NCBI RefSeq assembly: GCF_010093535.1
Contig: NW_022985177.1
Span: 352,857-416,856, forward strand
Direction of reading: 5' to 3'
Origin: Lindgomyces ingoldianus
Lineage: Eukaryota > Ascomycota > Dothideomycetes > Pleosporales > Lindgomycetaceae
Length of the DNA stretch: 64,000 nucleotides
The translations under genes were made by a program, and so were the position numbers. Positions 10,031 to 21,104 of this stretch are shown here, piece after piece. The first letter of the stretch is position 1. Every line of letters starts with the position of its first letter. The notes beneath the pieces were generated by a model that had not been told where the DNA came from, searched no databases, and was given only the letters and a program-made list of their open reading frames with translations.

Positions 10031-13000
10031 ATGGCTGATCTCAAAGTCGGCCAGACCATTGAGACTAGTGACGGCCGGAAAGGCATCATTCGATTCATCG
10101 GCGACGTCCATGTGGCACCTGGTCAGTTCCTCGGCCTCGAGCTCCCAAATGCAACTGGCAAGAACGACGGCTCTGTCGGTGGTGAGCGCTACTTCCAATG
10201 CCCTGTCCTTCATGGCCTTTTTGTCCGGCCGGCCACTGTTTCCCGCATCATCTCGCAGCCTGCTCCCAAAGTTGCCACGAAGCCAACCACAGCTCCCCGG
10301 CCGAAATCGCAGCCGCCAAAACCAACGCCACAATCAGCAAAGCCACGACCTTCAAGCATGGGCAGGCCAAGCCTGAAGCCGCCATCCACCGCTGCTCCGT
10401 CCCCCACTGTCTCTTCCGCCGCTACCTCTCGCCTTTCAATTTCCCAGCCACGCAAATCTAGCGTTGCATCTTCAACATCACTCAGCGCCCTACGACCCAC
10501 AAAGCCCGCCAGAGTGTCTTCCGTATCCAGCGCGACTTCAAAACCCGACATTGGCGCCTTAGAGACAAAGATCAGGCATCTTGAGCAGAAACAAGCAGAG
10601 GACCGTGAGAAACTGAAAGATCTGGACAAATTGCGGCAGGAAAGAGACCGGTTCTCAGCGTTGCTCAAGAAGCTGGAAGGCAAGTGCCAGGAGTTCCACC
10701 ACTCTAATTCAGAATTGAAGGCCCAACTTCAACAGTCGGAGTCGGAAGTCGAGCGTCTAAGTAGAACCGAGCAGGAGAATGAGTCGATTTTGGAGCTTGC
10801 AACATTGGATCGCGAGATGGCTGAGGAGAAGGCGGAAGCTATTGCAGCAGAGCTGGACACAGTACGACAAAAGTTGGAAGAATACGAGCTGGAGTTGGAT
10901 ATTCTACGGTCGGAGGCCGAGATCATGGGTCAGGACGATATATCAGAGGAGGACAAGCGCGCCGCTGGGGTCTACCAGCTCCAGGCTGAGAGGGACCGCC
11001 TTCGGCAAGCGCTCATCATGTTGAAGGACATCACAGAACAGAATGAATTGGATCTTCGGACTCGGATCCAAGAGTTGGAATCAGATTCGACGCAGTTAGA
11101 GGACACTAGGAGCCGCAACACGGACCTCGAAGCACAACTGGCAAACTCGACCGCCATCATTGAAGACTTGCGGCAACAGCTAGATGCAGCCACAGACTGG
11201 GAGGACATAATTGAAGACCTCTCTGATCAAAACCAACAGTTCAAGGACCAACTTGCAGAGAAGGACCAGGCAATTATCGACCTCGAAAACCTCAAAGAAC
11301 TCAACGATGAGCTTGAGATCCACCATCTTGAGCAAGCAAACGAACTCCGCGCCGAACTCGAAGCTAGAGACGTTGAATTGGCCGAACACGTGCGGAAGGT
11401 TACACAACAAGACGCCGCTATCGCGGACCAGGAGATGTTGATCACCAAATTCCGGGATTTGGTTGTGGATCTACAGGGTAAGATGACCGATGTTGAGTCT
11501 TCGAAGGTGATGAGCGAGGAACAGGCGAAGGACGTCACTGGTCGCTTCAACGAAGTCATGGAATTGAACCGGCGACTTCGCAATGCCAACATCACGAGCA
11601 CGGTTAAAACTATCACGGCAGAGCTTCAGAAACTTCAAGCAGACGAAGCAGAGGAGGAGCTAGCGATTGTCAAACATTACCTTCCCGACTCGCCAGAAAT
11701 TTATAAAAACGATTCTCTCAGGGCTTATTTCCGGGCCAAGCGGATCACTTTCAAGACTTCACTTGTTGGCTCTCTGATGCGGTCCCTTGCTTTGCAATCC
11801 TCCACTCCCGAGGGAATAGCGCAGCCTCTCACTGCGCTTGTCCAACACGGTGCCCTTCAGCAGCTCACATACTTGAATCTCAAGAGCGCGCGAATCTGGT
11901 CTGCTGTCGCATCTTGCACCCTCGACGAGTTTGTTGCATTTGGGCCTGCCTATGAGGACTTAGACCCTGTTGAGCGGACTTTAGAACGCTGCCTTGATTC
12001 TCTCAAGAAGGACGACCTGGATTACGAAGATATCTCGGACTCCTTGCGTCGATCGAACGTCATCATGGACGGTGTGACTTCGACCTATGATGAGGTCTTA
12101 GCTACTCACCCTGAGGACGAAATCATCTTCCTGGTCTCATCAATCAAATCCAACTTCCAACTTATTAAATCATCTTTTGACACCATTAAATCTTGCATCC
12201 AGATGGTCGGAACCATCGACGGCGAGTGGGAGAATGGCACACAATACGTGTTAGAACGGCTATCGAGACATTCTGATGCCTCCAGTGACAGCATTATCGC
12301 TACCGGAAAACTTGTTCGGACTCTAGAGACCTTACGGAGCGACTCCCTGTGCCCTCGATTCCCCTTAGGTGTCAAGGACATTGCAGATCAGAACGCTTTC
12401 CTTGAACTCATTGCACAGCGAGTTCAAAAGTTCGCCGCACAACTTACCAACATACTGCTCTCTCACGACGAGGGCGACTCTGAAAGCATATACGCTTCCG
12501 AGGTTTCGAAGCACCTCAGTCAGCTGGAAGAAATGTTTTTCCCAGAGGATGAATTGTTTGATATGGGCAACATCATCCCCAAAATCATGTTCTGGAACGA
12601 GCATGCGTCAGTTCTTATGAACAACGTTGAGATCGAGCATGGCCCCGCCCCTTGGGTCTTGAAGGCGAACGAGATTGAAGCCAACAAGAAGAAGACGGCA
12701 GAGGCCGAACGCCAGCTCCAGGTCCTCACAGTAGAACACCATGCCACGATACTTCAGATTCGAGAGCGTGATGAAATCATCGACACTAAAGAACTTCAGA
12801 TTGAACATCTGACCGCCAAACACCGTGAGGCTATGAGTCGAGTGGAGGACCTCACCCAGCTCCAGACGGAGCTTCGCGAAGCGACCTCGGATCGTGAGCG
12901 TCTCCGGAAGGAGATCAATACCCAACAGAACGAACTTCTACGGCTGAAAGATCAGTCAACCGCATCAGAGCACGCCATTCCCACCCCTTTGCAACCCACA

Positions 13001-13687
13001 ACACCCCCCAAACCAGCCGGGGAACCACCAAAAGAACATACCAGCGGCGCCTTCAAAACATTTATCCAAGCACTCGCCAACGAAAACCATTGGCTCCGTC
13101 GACGAGAGAATCACGAGATGTTTAGCTTGAACCTGAAGGCGATGTTTGCAAAGATGCGAGAGTTCCAGGTCGCTGAGGCTAAGAGGGTAGCCCGGTTGCA
13201 ACAAAAGAAAGCGGATGAGATCTTAGCATTCTCGTTAGGCGTACAGTTTGTTGAGGCGTCTGCTCCGGAGACTCAAAGTCATGTTGGAAGAGATCACCTC
13301 TCTCCTGACTCCTCGAAGCAATCCATGTCGAGCGTTTGGGCTAGCATCCCAGTCCAAGCCCGCAACCGGTCACCGCTTTCGCTCTCTCCGCTCCAGATCA
13401 GTACACACTGGCGACCGAGCGCAACGTCACCCATGTCCTTCTACGCAGACATGGAAGATTCAATCTTTGAGGATGTCTCCCCAATTTCAGAGGAGTTTGC
13501 CACTGAGGAGTTGGAGGGATATAGTATCGTTGGTAACAGCACTGTTCATCGTTTTGTTGAGCGCGCGTTTTGGGGTGGTCCACGCCAGGTAGAGACAGAG
13601 TCTGAGCTTGAGGCATTCACTGAGCTGGGAGACCAGACAGTGAATGGTATTGCTGGGCGACACTCCGTAGAGCCCATAGGACATTAG
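10031..13687 (+). CDS. Dynactin large subunit p150Glued
   Basis: This is the microtubule-binding arm of dynactin, the cofactor of cytoplasmic dynein in nuclear migration and organelle transport. It is a single exon of 1,218 residues. The ATG at 10031 has a strong context (GCCATGG); the open frame continues upstream only through a non-ATG codon. Residues 4-73 form a CAP-Gly domain with the signature GKNDGSVGG (43-51). A Ser/Pro/Lys-rich basic linker follows (about 80-180). Long heptad-rich coiled coils cover about 180-560. Next comes the conserved dynactin domain, beginning near RLRNANITSTVKTITAELQK and including YLPDSPEIYKNDSLRAYFRA. A second coiled coil (about 880-980) precedes a low-complexity C-terminus. 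The orthologues are Neurospora ro-3, Aspergillus nudM and yeast NIP100. No sequence anomaly was noted. Confidence 0.95.
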   Translation: MADLKVGQTIETSDGRKGIIRFIGDVHVAPGQFLGLELPNATGKNDGSVGGERYFQCPVLHGLFVRPATVSRIISQPAPKVATKPTTAPRPKSQPPKPTPQSAKPRPSSMGRPSLKPPSTAAPSPTVSSAATSRLSISQPRKSSVASSTSLSALRPTKPARVSSVSSATSKPDIGALETKIRHLEQKQAEDREKLKDLDKLRQERDRFSALLKKLEGKCQEFHHSNSELKAQLQQSESEVERLSRTEQENESILELATLDREMAEEKAEAIAAELDTVRQKLEEYELELDILRSEAEIMGQDDISEEDKRAAGVYQLQAERDRLRQALIMLKDITEQNELDLRTRIQELESDSTQLEDTRSRNTDLEAQLANSTAIIEDLRQQLDAATDWEDIIEDLSDQNQQFKDQLAEKDQAIIDLENLKELNDELEIHHLEQANELRAELEARDVELAEHVRKVTQQDAAIADQEMLITKFRDLVVDLQGKMTDVESSKVMSEEQAKDVTGRFNEVMELNRRLRNANITSTVKTITAELQKLQADEAEEELAIVKHYLPDSPEIYKNDSLRAYFRAKRITFKTSLVGSLMRSLALQSSTPEGIAQPLTALVQHGALQQLTYLNLKSARIWSAVASCTLDEFVAFGPAYEDLDPVERTLERCLDSLKKDDLDYEDISDSLRRSNVIMDGVTSTYDEVLATHPEDEIIFLVSSIKSNFQLIKSSFDTIKSCIQMVGTIDGEWENGTQYVLERLSRHSDASSDSIIATGKLVRTLETLRSDSLCPRFPLGVKDIADQNAFLELIAQRVQKFAAQLTNILLSHDEGDSESIYASEVSKHLSQLEEMFFPEDELFDMGNIIPKIMFWNEHASVLMNNVEIEHGPAPWVLKANEIEANKKKTAEAERQLQVLTVEHHATILQIRERDEIIDTKELQIEHLTAKHREAMSRVEDLTQLQTELREATSDRERLRKEINTQQNELLRLKDQSTASEHAIPTPLQPTTPPKPAGEPPKEHTSGAFKTFIQALANENHWLRRRENHEMFSLNLKAMFAKMREFQVAEAKRVARLQQKKADEILAFSLGVQFVEASAPETQSHVGRDHLSPDSSKQSMSSVWASIPVQARNRSPLSLSPLQISTHWRPSATSPMSFYADMEDSIFEDVSPISEEFATEELEGYSIVGNSTVHRFVERAFWGGPRQVETESELEAFTELGDQTVNGIAGRHSVEPIGH

Positions 13688-14218
13688 GATAGGAGTTTAG
13701 GTCGGTTTTCAGGTCATTATTATTAGCACTATACCCTTGGGTGGCAATCGTTTGTTTTTTGTCAGAAATAAATTTCTTCATGGCTGTATATTGCTCTTTG
13801 CTCTTGTGATGTTTATGTGGGTGACTTCACCTGTTCATACTGTCGCACCTTTCGGTACATTATCAGGAAAGTGAGGTCCCTAATACCTAGCTTCATGCTA
13901 TGTTCACAAGGGCAGCTAGATGGATGGCGTCCTGGGTCTTGAAAACTACTAAAGTTGTGCACTCCTGGTTATGATCATGCAATTGACCTATGATGCACAG
14001 TATTTTCACGCCCTTTGAGTATCTTTACAGGATGCAAAGTCGTCTTTCTGCCTGTTGCTAGCTTCTCTGGATGGCTAGGAGGATCGTAGCAGGTGTCGAG
14101 AAATTAGTTAATGTTGCGCATTGTAGACGTTTACGTGACTGGTTTGTGTTAGGTAGCGCGTTTACAGTCTGTACAGTGCTTTATTATAGAGAACAGTCTC
14201 CTTCCTATATCCTACTAC
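13688..14218. other. Intergenic stretch before the tandem array
   Basis: This is the 3' flank of the dynactin gene, with AATAAA at about 13766. Sequence from about 14070 onward may be a badly eroded outer copy of the adjoining array, but I could not align it. Confidence 0.35.
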
Positions 14219-14890
14219 GCTTAGGTGAGGAGCCGACAGAATAGCGTCTTATGTGTTGAATTACTGCTTAATGTATCATCCAGCACCCTGACATAAAGAG
14301 AGTTGCCTACTTACTCTTTGCTAGGTTTAGCTAAACTGCTAAAGTAGTAGCGTCTTTGTCGAACTAGGAATTCGTGCATCTTACGGTACTCTAAATGGAA
14401 GGAGAGCTAGTCAGTTGCCTATAGCTAGAATTCGGTGAAGAGCTATAGAGGCAGTGTCTGATATGTTGAATTCCTACCAAATACATCTTACGGAATATTA
14501 ACTTGGAATACAGCTCAGTGCTTGCCCTTTGCTGGGGTTAGGTGAACTGCTAAAGGGGCAGTGTCTTGTGTATCGCGTTACGACGCAATGCATCTTAAGG
14601 TACTTTAACCAGATGGAGAGCTTCCCTACTGTCTCCTGCTAGGCGCAGGCGAACGGCTAATGAGTGGACATCTCATGCACGAAATTACGACTCACGCGCT
14701 CCCTGGTATCTAATTAGAAAGGAGAGCTGGGTTCTTGCGTCTTGCTAGGTGCGAGAGAGCCACTAGTCAGGTAATATTATATGTTTTGAATTGCTACCCA
14801 ACGTTTCGAGTGGCTTTCGATTAGGAAGGAGAGTTGTGTGGCATCTCGATAGATGCGACGGAACGGCTCAACAGGTGGCATCACCTGTCT
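14219..14890. repeat. Diverged tandem array, unit about 101-107 bp, about 6.4 copies
   Basis: Successive units start at 14219, 14320, 14424, 14531, 14638, 14744 and 14848, with spacings of 101, 104, 107, 107, 106 and 104. Each unit begins GCTAGG or a close variant. Most then have an AACTGCTAAA-like block, then CAGTGTCTTATGTGTTGAATTAC, CAATGCATCTTACGGTACT and GGAAGGAGAGCT-like blocks in the same order. Individual units differ at roughly a third of positions by eye, with few indels. The last unit is partial and fades out near 14890. The array holds no conserved reading frame across units. It looks like an old minisatellite; it is not a rDNA, tRNA or CRISPR array. Confidence 0.8.
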
Positions 14891-15330
14891 AAAATTCTCT
14901 CTTAGCCAGCACTATGCTAGATATAACTGCTCCTCTACTGTATTCACCATCTGGAATACCGGGAGAAGGGCGAACGACTCGGACTGTGGATATTTCCAAC
15001 CATGTTACATTTACACAAAGTTCACTTCCGGAATGACGATATATTCGAACCCGACGCCACCCACTCAACGGCTGAATTCTGGAACAAGTATGAGGGCTGG
15101 ACTTTATGGATGAAGCGCCGCGGCGGTCAGTAGATATTTTATCAAACCGATTATTGTTCACCCTGAGCTGCGTATCTTGCCCACGCACTAAGTCAAAGTA
15201 TTTCTATAATTTGTAAATCTCCGAGAGCAGTTTTCTGTCTACCTCCATCTTTACCTCCGTTCTTCCCTCCCATCTTCTTCTACCTTTCCTGCTATTGGAT
15301 CCCCAGGCCTTAAATGAGAGGAGAAGTCCA
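14891..15330. other. Intergenic stretch downstream of the secreted-protein gene
   Basis: This is the 3' flank of the reverse-strand gene ending at 15331. A CT-rich run lies at about 15239-15295. No gene is seen. Confidence 0.35.
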
Positions 15331-15980
15331 CTAGTCGTCCTTAAAACAAAGATAACTCCTAACCTGATCATTCATTCCCTTCGCTAATAGATTACTCTCT
15401 CCTGGATACTTGAGCTCGAGGCTGCCATCGAAAAGATCGTCGCAGAAAGCGTTTCTAGAAATCGCGCCTCGTAGTTAGCGTTAAGTGACCTAGCGTTAGG
15501 CGAGAGCGGGGAAAAGAAGTACCGAAAAAACAAGCATTTAAGGCCTGGATCAGGGCCAATGCTAGAGGCCTGTCCGTCAAGCTGAATACAGTGTTCTTTC
15601 TCACCGCCCAGACATTCGAAGTAATGCTTGCAACCACCAGTCCAGTTTACGTCTTTGCATATGTACACCTATGGAGCTCATCGGAATCGCATCTCAAATC
15701 AAGTATAAGAGTGTTGCCAGAGGCGGGTAAGTTTGGGATGGGGATTGTGGAATGGCAAGCCTTGAAGTGGTAGAATTTAGGAGGGGAGATGAGAATATTA
15801 AAGGTAAATCAGGTTACGTACACCAGCTTTCTCGCAATCCAGCTTGCTTTGGATGGATCTTGGCGATGGCGACAGTGCTGAGGTCTCGCTGTATGGTGCT
15901 TCCAGCGGTGCTTCGGCAGGGGCTGCGACTATGACGGTTGTGAGGAACCATGAGATGAAGAAATGGAGTAAGCGTGTCAT
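15331..15980 (-). CDS. Small cysteine-rich secreted protein, three exons
   Basis: Exons on the reverse strand are 15980-15822, 15668-15523 and 15454-15331. The introns (15821-15669, GTACGT...TAG; 15522-15455, GTACTT...CTAG) keep the frame and give 142 residues. Residues 1-24 are a signal peptide (MTRLLHFFISWFL, then a cleavage region ending APAEA). The mature part has LDCEKAG, then VYICKDVNWTGGCKHYFECL, then SSIGPDPGLKC, and it ends GSLELKYPGESNLLAKGMND and RSYLCFKDD. This layout, with Cys pairs, W-T-G, SS-x-GPD and Y-P-G, is that of a family of small secreted proteins common in Leotiomycetes. The role is unknown; apoplastic or effector-type functions are only a possibility. The three pieces lie in different frames and are invisible without splicing. 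Confidence 0.7.
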
Positions 15981-16836
15981 GTTGAAAGGCTTGTTCCAGA
16001 TCGCGGCTGAGCAGAGAGTTTGGACCTCGATTTAGGCGGAAAGACGACCTGAAGGCTGCTGATATAGAATGTAGGCATCTCAGCTCCACTTTATACTCAT
16101 CCGTCAACGCGACTCCACGAGAAGGACAGCAAGGCACGGCATCATTTGTGGCCGCATCTCGGAGCAAGATGGCATTGGTGATTATGGTGTGTTGTTTTGA
16201 TGTGTCTGGATCGAATATGGTGAAGGGGCCGTGACAGTTGAGGTTCTTGTCACGTTACACACGAGCTACTCCGTATGTCGTGCGTGCAACGGAGTGGCGT
16301 AACGCATCTACGAAGGATTTTGCTAAAACCAGGTCGAATTTGACGGAGAATATTGTTGGGGAGGACCAATAATGTTGTGAGATGGGTTGTGGGGGCGCAG
16401 AGATTCTAGTGCGTTTGCTTCCTGATAGGGGAGAGGCTGGTTAAAAGGCCTCAACGAAAGTAAATCATGTGTGCGACTCCCGAACCGCCAACCACATTCG
16501 TGTAGTACGAACCAAACACCAAGGCGGACGGAAAACGGGTCACAGACATCCATCTCGTGGTAGCTCCAAGGTGAAACAAGTGACGGTCGCAACAGTCGCA
16601 ACAGTTGCAGTCCCTTACTCTCTCCTAGCCTCCCTAGTCTATTAGAATACCGTAGCGTATACAAGAATACATACAACGCGATCGAGTTGATTCAGTGGTA
16701 TCTCCGCGTGCTAAGAGCAAAACAATCCCGTCCCTAGGCTCAACGCCGGGAGCCAAAATGTTGCGCCCAAATGTGTCCACAGATTGGAAAAACGTACCCT
16801 CCCTTCCCTCTCCATAGCGCGATTAAATCAATGGAA
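15981..16836. other. Intergenic region
   Basis: This holds the upstream flank of the secreted-protein gene and the 3' flank of the TMEM115-like gene. A reverse-strand open frame (16676-16323) shows no domain. Confidence 0.35.
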
Positions 16837-17985
16837 TTATGACGCCGGCCTGTCGGGTTCGTCATGTCGTTCGGGTTCGTAAGTTGTCTCACCGAGCATA
16901 CTGGAAGCCGTGGGGGCTGCAGGTGGGGCGGGAGCAGATGGCCCTCGAGATGCTGCGGCGTGTAGTCGCTGGTCCAAGGCTTTGAGAGCAAGAGCTCGCC
17001 TTCGCTCGGCTTCCGCGCGCGTTGCCCCGCCCCGCCCGCCGCGACCGCTGGGGTTCATTATGCTGGGCAATCCTCCCTCCGCGCGGGCACTCGCCTGCTC
17101 ATTTCCGGCGTCGATATCCTCTGCAGAGAACGGGGTGCACACTTTCAGCGCTATTAGGGTATTGTACACCTGGTCGGACAGCTTCGCCATGGGCGTGTGG
17201 ATGGGCTCGGGGAAGAAGTAGGCAAAAGCGAAAGTGTCCGAGGCATCACCCCTGATGACAGAGCCGTCACCGGTGGCGGCTGAGGACAGCGATGGGCTGA
17301 TACGGTAGAAGCGGAGGTACACCCAGGCGGTAAAGAAGCCGAACCAGGCGAGGAACATGGCGGTCTCTGTTCCCAATGCGATGCCCGAGATAGTGTTCGC
17401 GAGGAGGAAGATGGCGGGGAAATGCTTGACGCGCATGCGAACGAGGCCCTTGGCGATTGCGACAGTGTGCTCAGGAACGAGCTCCTTGAAAGAGACGAGG
17501 AAGCCGGCCTGGATGGCGATGCCGCCGGAGATGGTTGTAGTCCTAAGAAATTAGCGAGCGCGGGGAGAGTCGCAGGTCTGAACGTACAGAGTAGCAGCAT
17601 TTTTAGAAAGAAGGTAGCCGAAGATGTAGAGAAGGAAGCTCAGAAGATTGGGGATCATGGAGACGAAGAGGATGAATTTGGTGAACTCGCTGGAGCCCCA
17701 CGCGCGCTCCAGATACCGCCCGCCATAGAAGACGGTAAGCCCGGTGACGATGAGACCCAGGACATTTTGCTCCACCACGGTTGCCAGAAGGAAGACCCAG
17801 GGATATATGACAGACGACCCGGGGACGATGGCGAGGTAGGGGACACCGTTTCCGACGCTGGTCAGCGGCTTCTCGACCTTTTCTACCCAGTTCCCCTGCG
17901 GACGCAGCATGGCGTTGAGGACTGTGAAGGTGACGACCGAGGCGAGCAGAGCCCGGGTCAGCGGTGGGAGATTTATTCGGGCCAT
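16837..17985 (-). CDS. TMEM115-like (DUF1751) rhomboid-fold Golgi membrane protein
   Basis: Exons are 17985-17588 and 17542-16837, with an intron of 45 nt (GTACGT...TTAG), giving 367 residues. The start MARINLPPLTRALLASVV fits family members; the open frame continues further upstream without domain support. The protein has several hydrophobic helices: LLASVVTFTVLNAML, IYPWVFLLATVV, LIVTGLTVFY, FILFVSMIPNLLSFLLYIFGY, then after the splice GGIAIQAGF, AIFLLANTISG and FLAWFGFFTAWVYL. This is the TMEM115/DUF1751 architecture, a catalytically inactive rhomboid-like fold involved in Golgi retrograde transport and glycosylation in animals, by family knowledge. The C-terminal tail is cytosolic-looking, rich in Gly, Ala and Arg, and ends in acidic and basic residues. 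It is transcribed divergently from the LisH/WD40 gene. Confidence 0.88.
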
Positions 17986-18355
17986 TTGGAGCGATGTGTA
18001 AAGCGTCTCTCCACCGGCAAGGACGCGCGCGCGCTGTAGAGACTGGAGGGAGAGGAGCCAGAGTGGCCGACTCGATTCGGCTGCTGAGGCAGATCGGGCT
18101 TGGCGCCTGGCCGTCTCGCCGTCTGTGCCTTGCCGATCCTGGCTTGCCGCTAACTGGAACGTCCGCCTTGGACAGCCCCAAACTACTACTTGCTCTTCTG
18201 CGCTCCCTCGTCTACACGCCAGCACGCCCTCACGCTGCTTTCCATCACTCGATTCCCCTGCCAGCCCCCTCGCCTGCCTCGTCTGACTCCCTTGCCGACG
18301 CGCCCGCCTGTCGAGTTCCATCGCGCGCGCCTCCGCCCGGCCCCAGCCATGCGCC
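17986..18355. promoter_or_regulatory. Divergent promoter between TMEM115-like and LisH/WD40 genes
   Basis: A 370-bp GC-rich gap separates two start codons facing away from each other, so both promoters must lie here or overlap the leaders. CT-rich tracts are present. No TATA element was identified. Confidence 0.55.
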
Positions 18356-20300
18356 ATGACCGCGGACACCCTTTCGTCTAATGTGGTGAACTACTTGGTG
18401 TGGAGGTACCTCCAGGAGGCTGGTATGCCGTCTATTTCTCCCCCTCCATCTGGATGCTGATGTCCCGCAGGCTTCGGTCACGCTGCTCTTCACCTGTCCA
18501 AGCACTGGATTCGCGATCCTGAGAGTCTACCCTTTACTAAAAACGTCCCCCGACTCGCCCTCGTCCACCTCCTTCAGGATGGACTCTTCCTCGATCAGCT
18601 TCAATCCGAGACTACCAACGTATGCATCAGATCTCCGGCCATCACCTCCTGTTGACGAATGCTGACCCTTGGGCAGTGCCAGCGACGCTTTGATTTCGGT
18701 CGCGATCATGGACGGCCCTTCTCAATGCGCAACGGCGCGACCCTGACCCTGGACCAAGGAATTCCTGCCCACGAGCTGGCCGAGCCGTCAAATGGAGCCG
18801 TTCCTGGCGCCGTGCAAGATCATGTTCCGCGGAAGGGCCCTGGGAAGAGGAAACGCGCCCCTCCCAAGACGAACGGCATCGAATCCCGCATCCTTCCTCA
18901 GATGAACGGCGATGCCATGGACGTGGATCATAATGGGACTAGCCACGTGACTAACAGTGTGCGCGCCGAATCTGAGGCCGTTGCCTCCGACGTCGACTCC
19001 CCCACTGTTGACCAGATTCCCATATCGACTCTCACCATCGGCCAAACCAGCTCGACGCAGATCGAGAAGCCAGTAGACCTCACTCCAGACACGAGAATGG
19101 TGTCCATCAAAGAGAAAGACAAGCGCGTGACAATAACACAGTGGGCACCCTCGCCTTCTGGATCGTTCCTGTGCACAGTTGGGGATTCTCTCCTGCGCGC
19201 TCACGCCATACCTCTCGCTGGCGATGACTCCCAAACTATGTCTGGGGACCTGGCTATCCAGCCTAATAATTTCAGCCCTACTGCATTTTGTTTGGCCTCG
19301 CACGACAAGGTTTTCCTTTCGGTCAGCGAGAAGCTTGTCAACGAGGGAGGCGAGACTATGGAGACAGAGAAGTTATACAAAGTGACGACGAGTACGACGG
19401 ACAATGCTTCTGAATACCGCCTCGTCTCTTCAACTGCTGGAGTAGTCCTCGCCATTATATGGAACGAGTCCACGGAATTGCTTTTGACCTTGTCGACAGA
19501 CGGAAAAGATGGGTCGATTAAAATCTGGAAGGACGACGACTCCAGCTCCGAACAGATTCCAAAGTGGGCCACCTTCACAGAGTCCTCTCTGCTTGATGCT
19601 TGCTGGATTAGCGACTCGGAATTTGTCGTGTGTGGTACCGAAATTTTCCAGGTGTACGAGATTACAGACTCGCTACGCCTAAAACAAACGCACCAAACGA
19701 ATGTAAAATGGGAGAAGGTCCTCTACGACGCACCATCCGGCATCATTGCGGCTAGATCGATGATCGAACAAACGGGTTTTCTCGGTATAATCTATCCTAA
19801 CGATCCGGGGAACCTGCAAACACATCGATATCCTGACCAGTACTTGACCGACATTGCCTTTAGACCACAGTCGAAGACAGCTTCCTTCCTGCCCACTTCG
19901 CCGGTATTGCTTGCAACCTGCTCAGCAGATGGATTCAGCCGGCTATGGGATGCAAATCAGCCGTTGAGATGCCTCCGGAAACTTACCGCCGAAAATGGAA
20001 ACAATCAGAAGGAGAATGTGTCTTTCTCTCCCGACGGGTCTTTGCTTGCGGTTGCCGGACCGCATGATGTCATCGTGTGGAATCCGGACAGGACGGTGGC
20101 CCCAGTTGCTACTTGGGATGCAACGGAAATAGGCAAAGGCAATTGGGATCCTGATACCGAGGGCCAGTTCACTCTTGGATGGGACCCGGATGGCTCGAGA
20201 TTTTCGGTCACGCTTGGGAACCAGGTCAGCTACCCAAGAACATGTGCATCCTTCCGCTGCTAACAAGCTTTAGATTGCCATCGTACCTTTCCCGAGGTAG
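18356..20300 (+). CDS. LisH/WD40 protein, TBL1/Sif2-like
   Basis: Exons are 18356-18422, 18471-18619, 18677-20224 and 20274-20300; the frame closes at 596 residues. The N-terminus (SSNVVNYLVWRYLQEAGFGH) is a LisH motif, expected to mediate tetramerisation. After a linker with KRKRAPPK-like basic sequence, WD40 repeats start near RVTITQWAPSPSG and continue, with typical pieces such as GSIKIWK, ATCSADGFSRLWD and VSFSPDGSLLAVAG. This LisH plus WD40 order matches TBL1/TBLR1 and yeast Sif2, the scaffold of the SET3-type histone deacetylase complex, so a nuclear corepressor role is inferred. The last exon encodes only IAIVPFPR. It shares a divergent promoter with the TMEM115-like gene. Confidence 0.85.
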
Positions 20301-21104
20301 TCCAAGGCGACGCCCAACACAACGGCTTTCTTGGGTACTTGGGCGCCGCATTGGCTAATACACTCGGATATAATAGAATTAACAAGTCGCATCCCGGCCA
20401 TTGGGAGAAAACACTGAGGCACCTCCCTGGAAGACATTGAAGGAGCCGCAAGCCGCCATAGCCAACTTCGCACAGGGACTTCGACGCCGCAATCCACCGA
20501 AGTCGCATGTGAGATGCTTTTGCGCAGAGGAAGGGAGCCGGATGCTCACGTACATTACATTGTACGTCTCTAAGAGAGCGACGTTGTCCGAATCAAGAAC
20601 ATGGGAACGCTTATTGCTTGCAAAGGATGGACTATCCCCTGGCCGAATCATAGTCCTCGTCCTCAAAGTCTGGCGGTGAGATCACGTGCAGCGTGATGCC
20701 AAAGCGGGGCAGTCCGAGCTCGAACTTTTGTGGGGGGAACAACTGAGGCGGGGAAACGCGAGCGGAGACGCGGAAGTGCTGATAGGATCACCTCCCCATG
20801 ACGACTAGGACCACTTCCGCTCTCCAAAGCCGCTTCGGCATCATGAATCCATTCCTGTCGCGCCACCCTCTTTAGATCCTTTCGGCACTTCGACAATGCC
20901 TCATAGCCGACTGTCGCATCCCCGAGTCAAGCAATGCCTCGCTTCTAGTCACCACCCTATATGTAGTATGATGCTTTCAATAAATGGCTGTCTTCTCATC
21001 TTCGTAGTCCTCCTCGCTCCTTCCGTCATTCCTCTACTCTCGGCTCATCTTGTGAATTCACTCAAGCTAGAGCGATTACTCAGATTCCATTTTCCTTAAT
21101 CGTC
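20301..21104. other. Intergenic region upstream of the monooxygenase
   Basis: This holds the 3' flank of the WD40 gene and the leader of the monooxygenase. Short frames on both strands show no domain. Confidence 0.35.

Noticed and set aside
14219..14890. CRISPR array
   Set aside because: Units are whole-length diverged repeats with no invariant repeat and unique spacer alternation, and the genome is fungal.
17422..18039. Forward 205-codon frame
   Set aside because: It is the complement of the well-supported TMEM115-like gene.
17986..18369. N-terminal extension of the TMEM115-like gene
   Set aside because: The frame is open in GC-rich sequence, but it would overlap the divergent gene's start and adds no conserved sequence.
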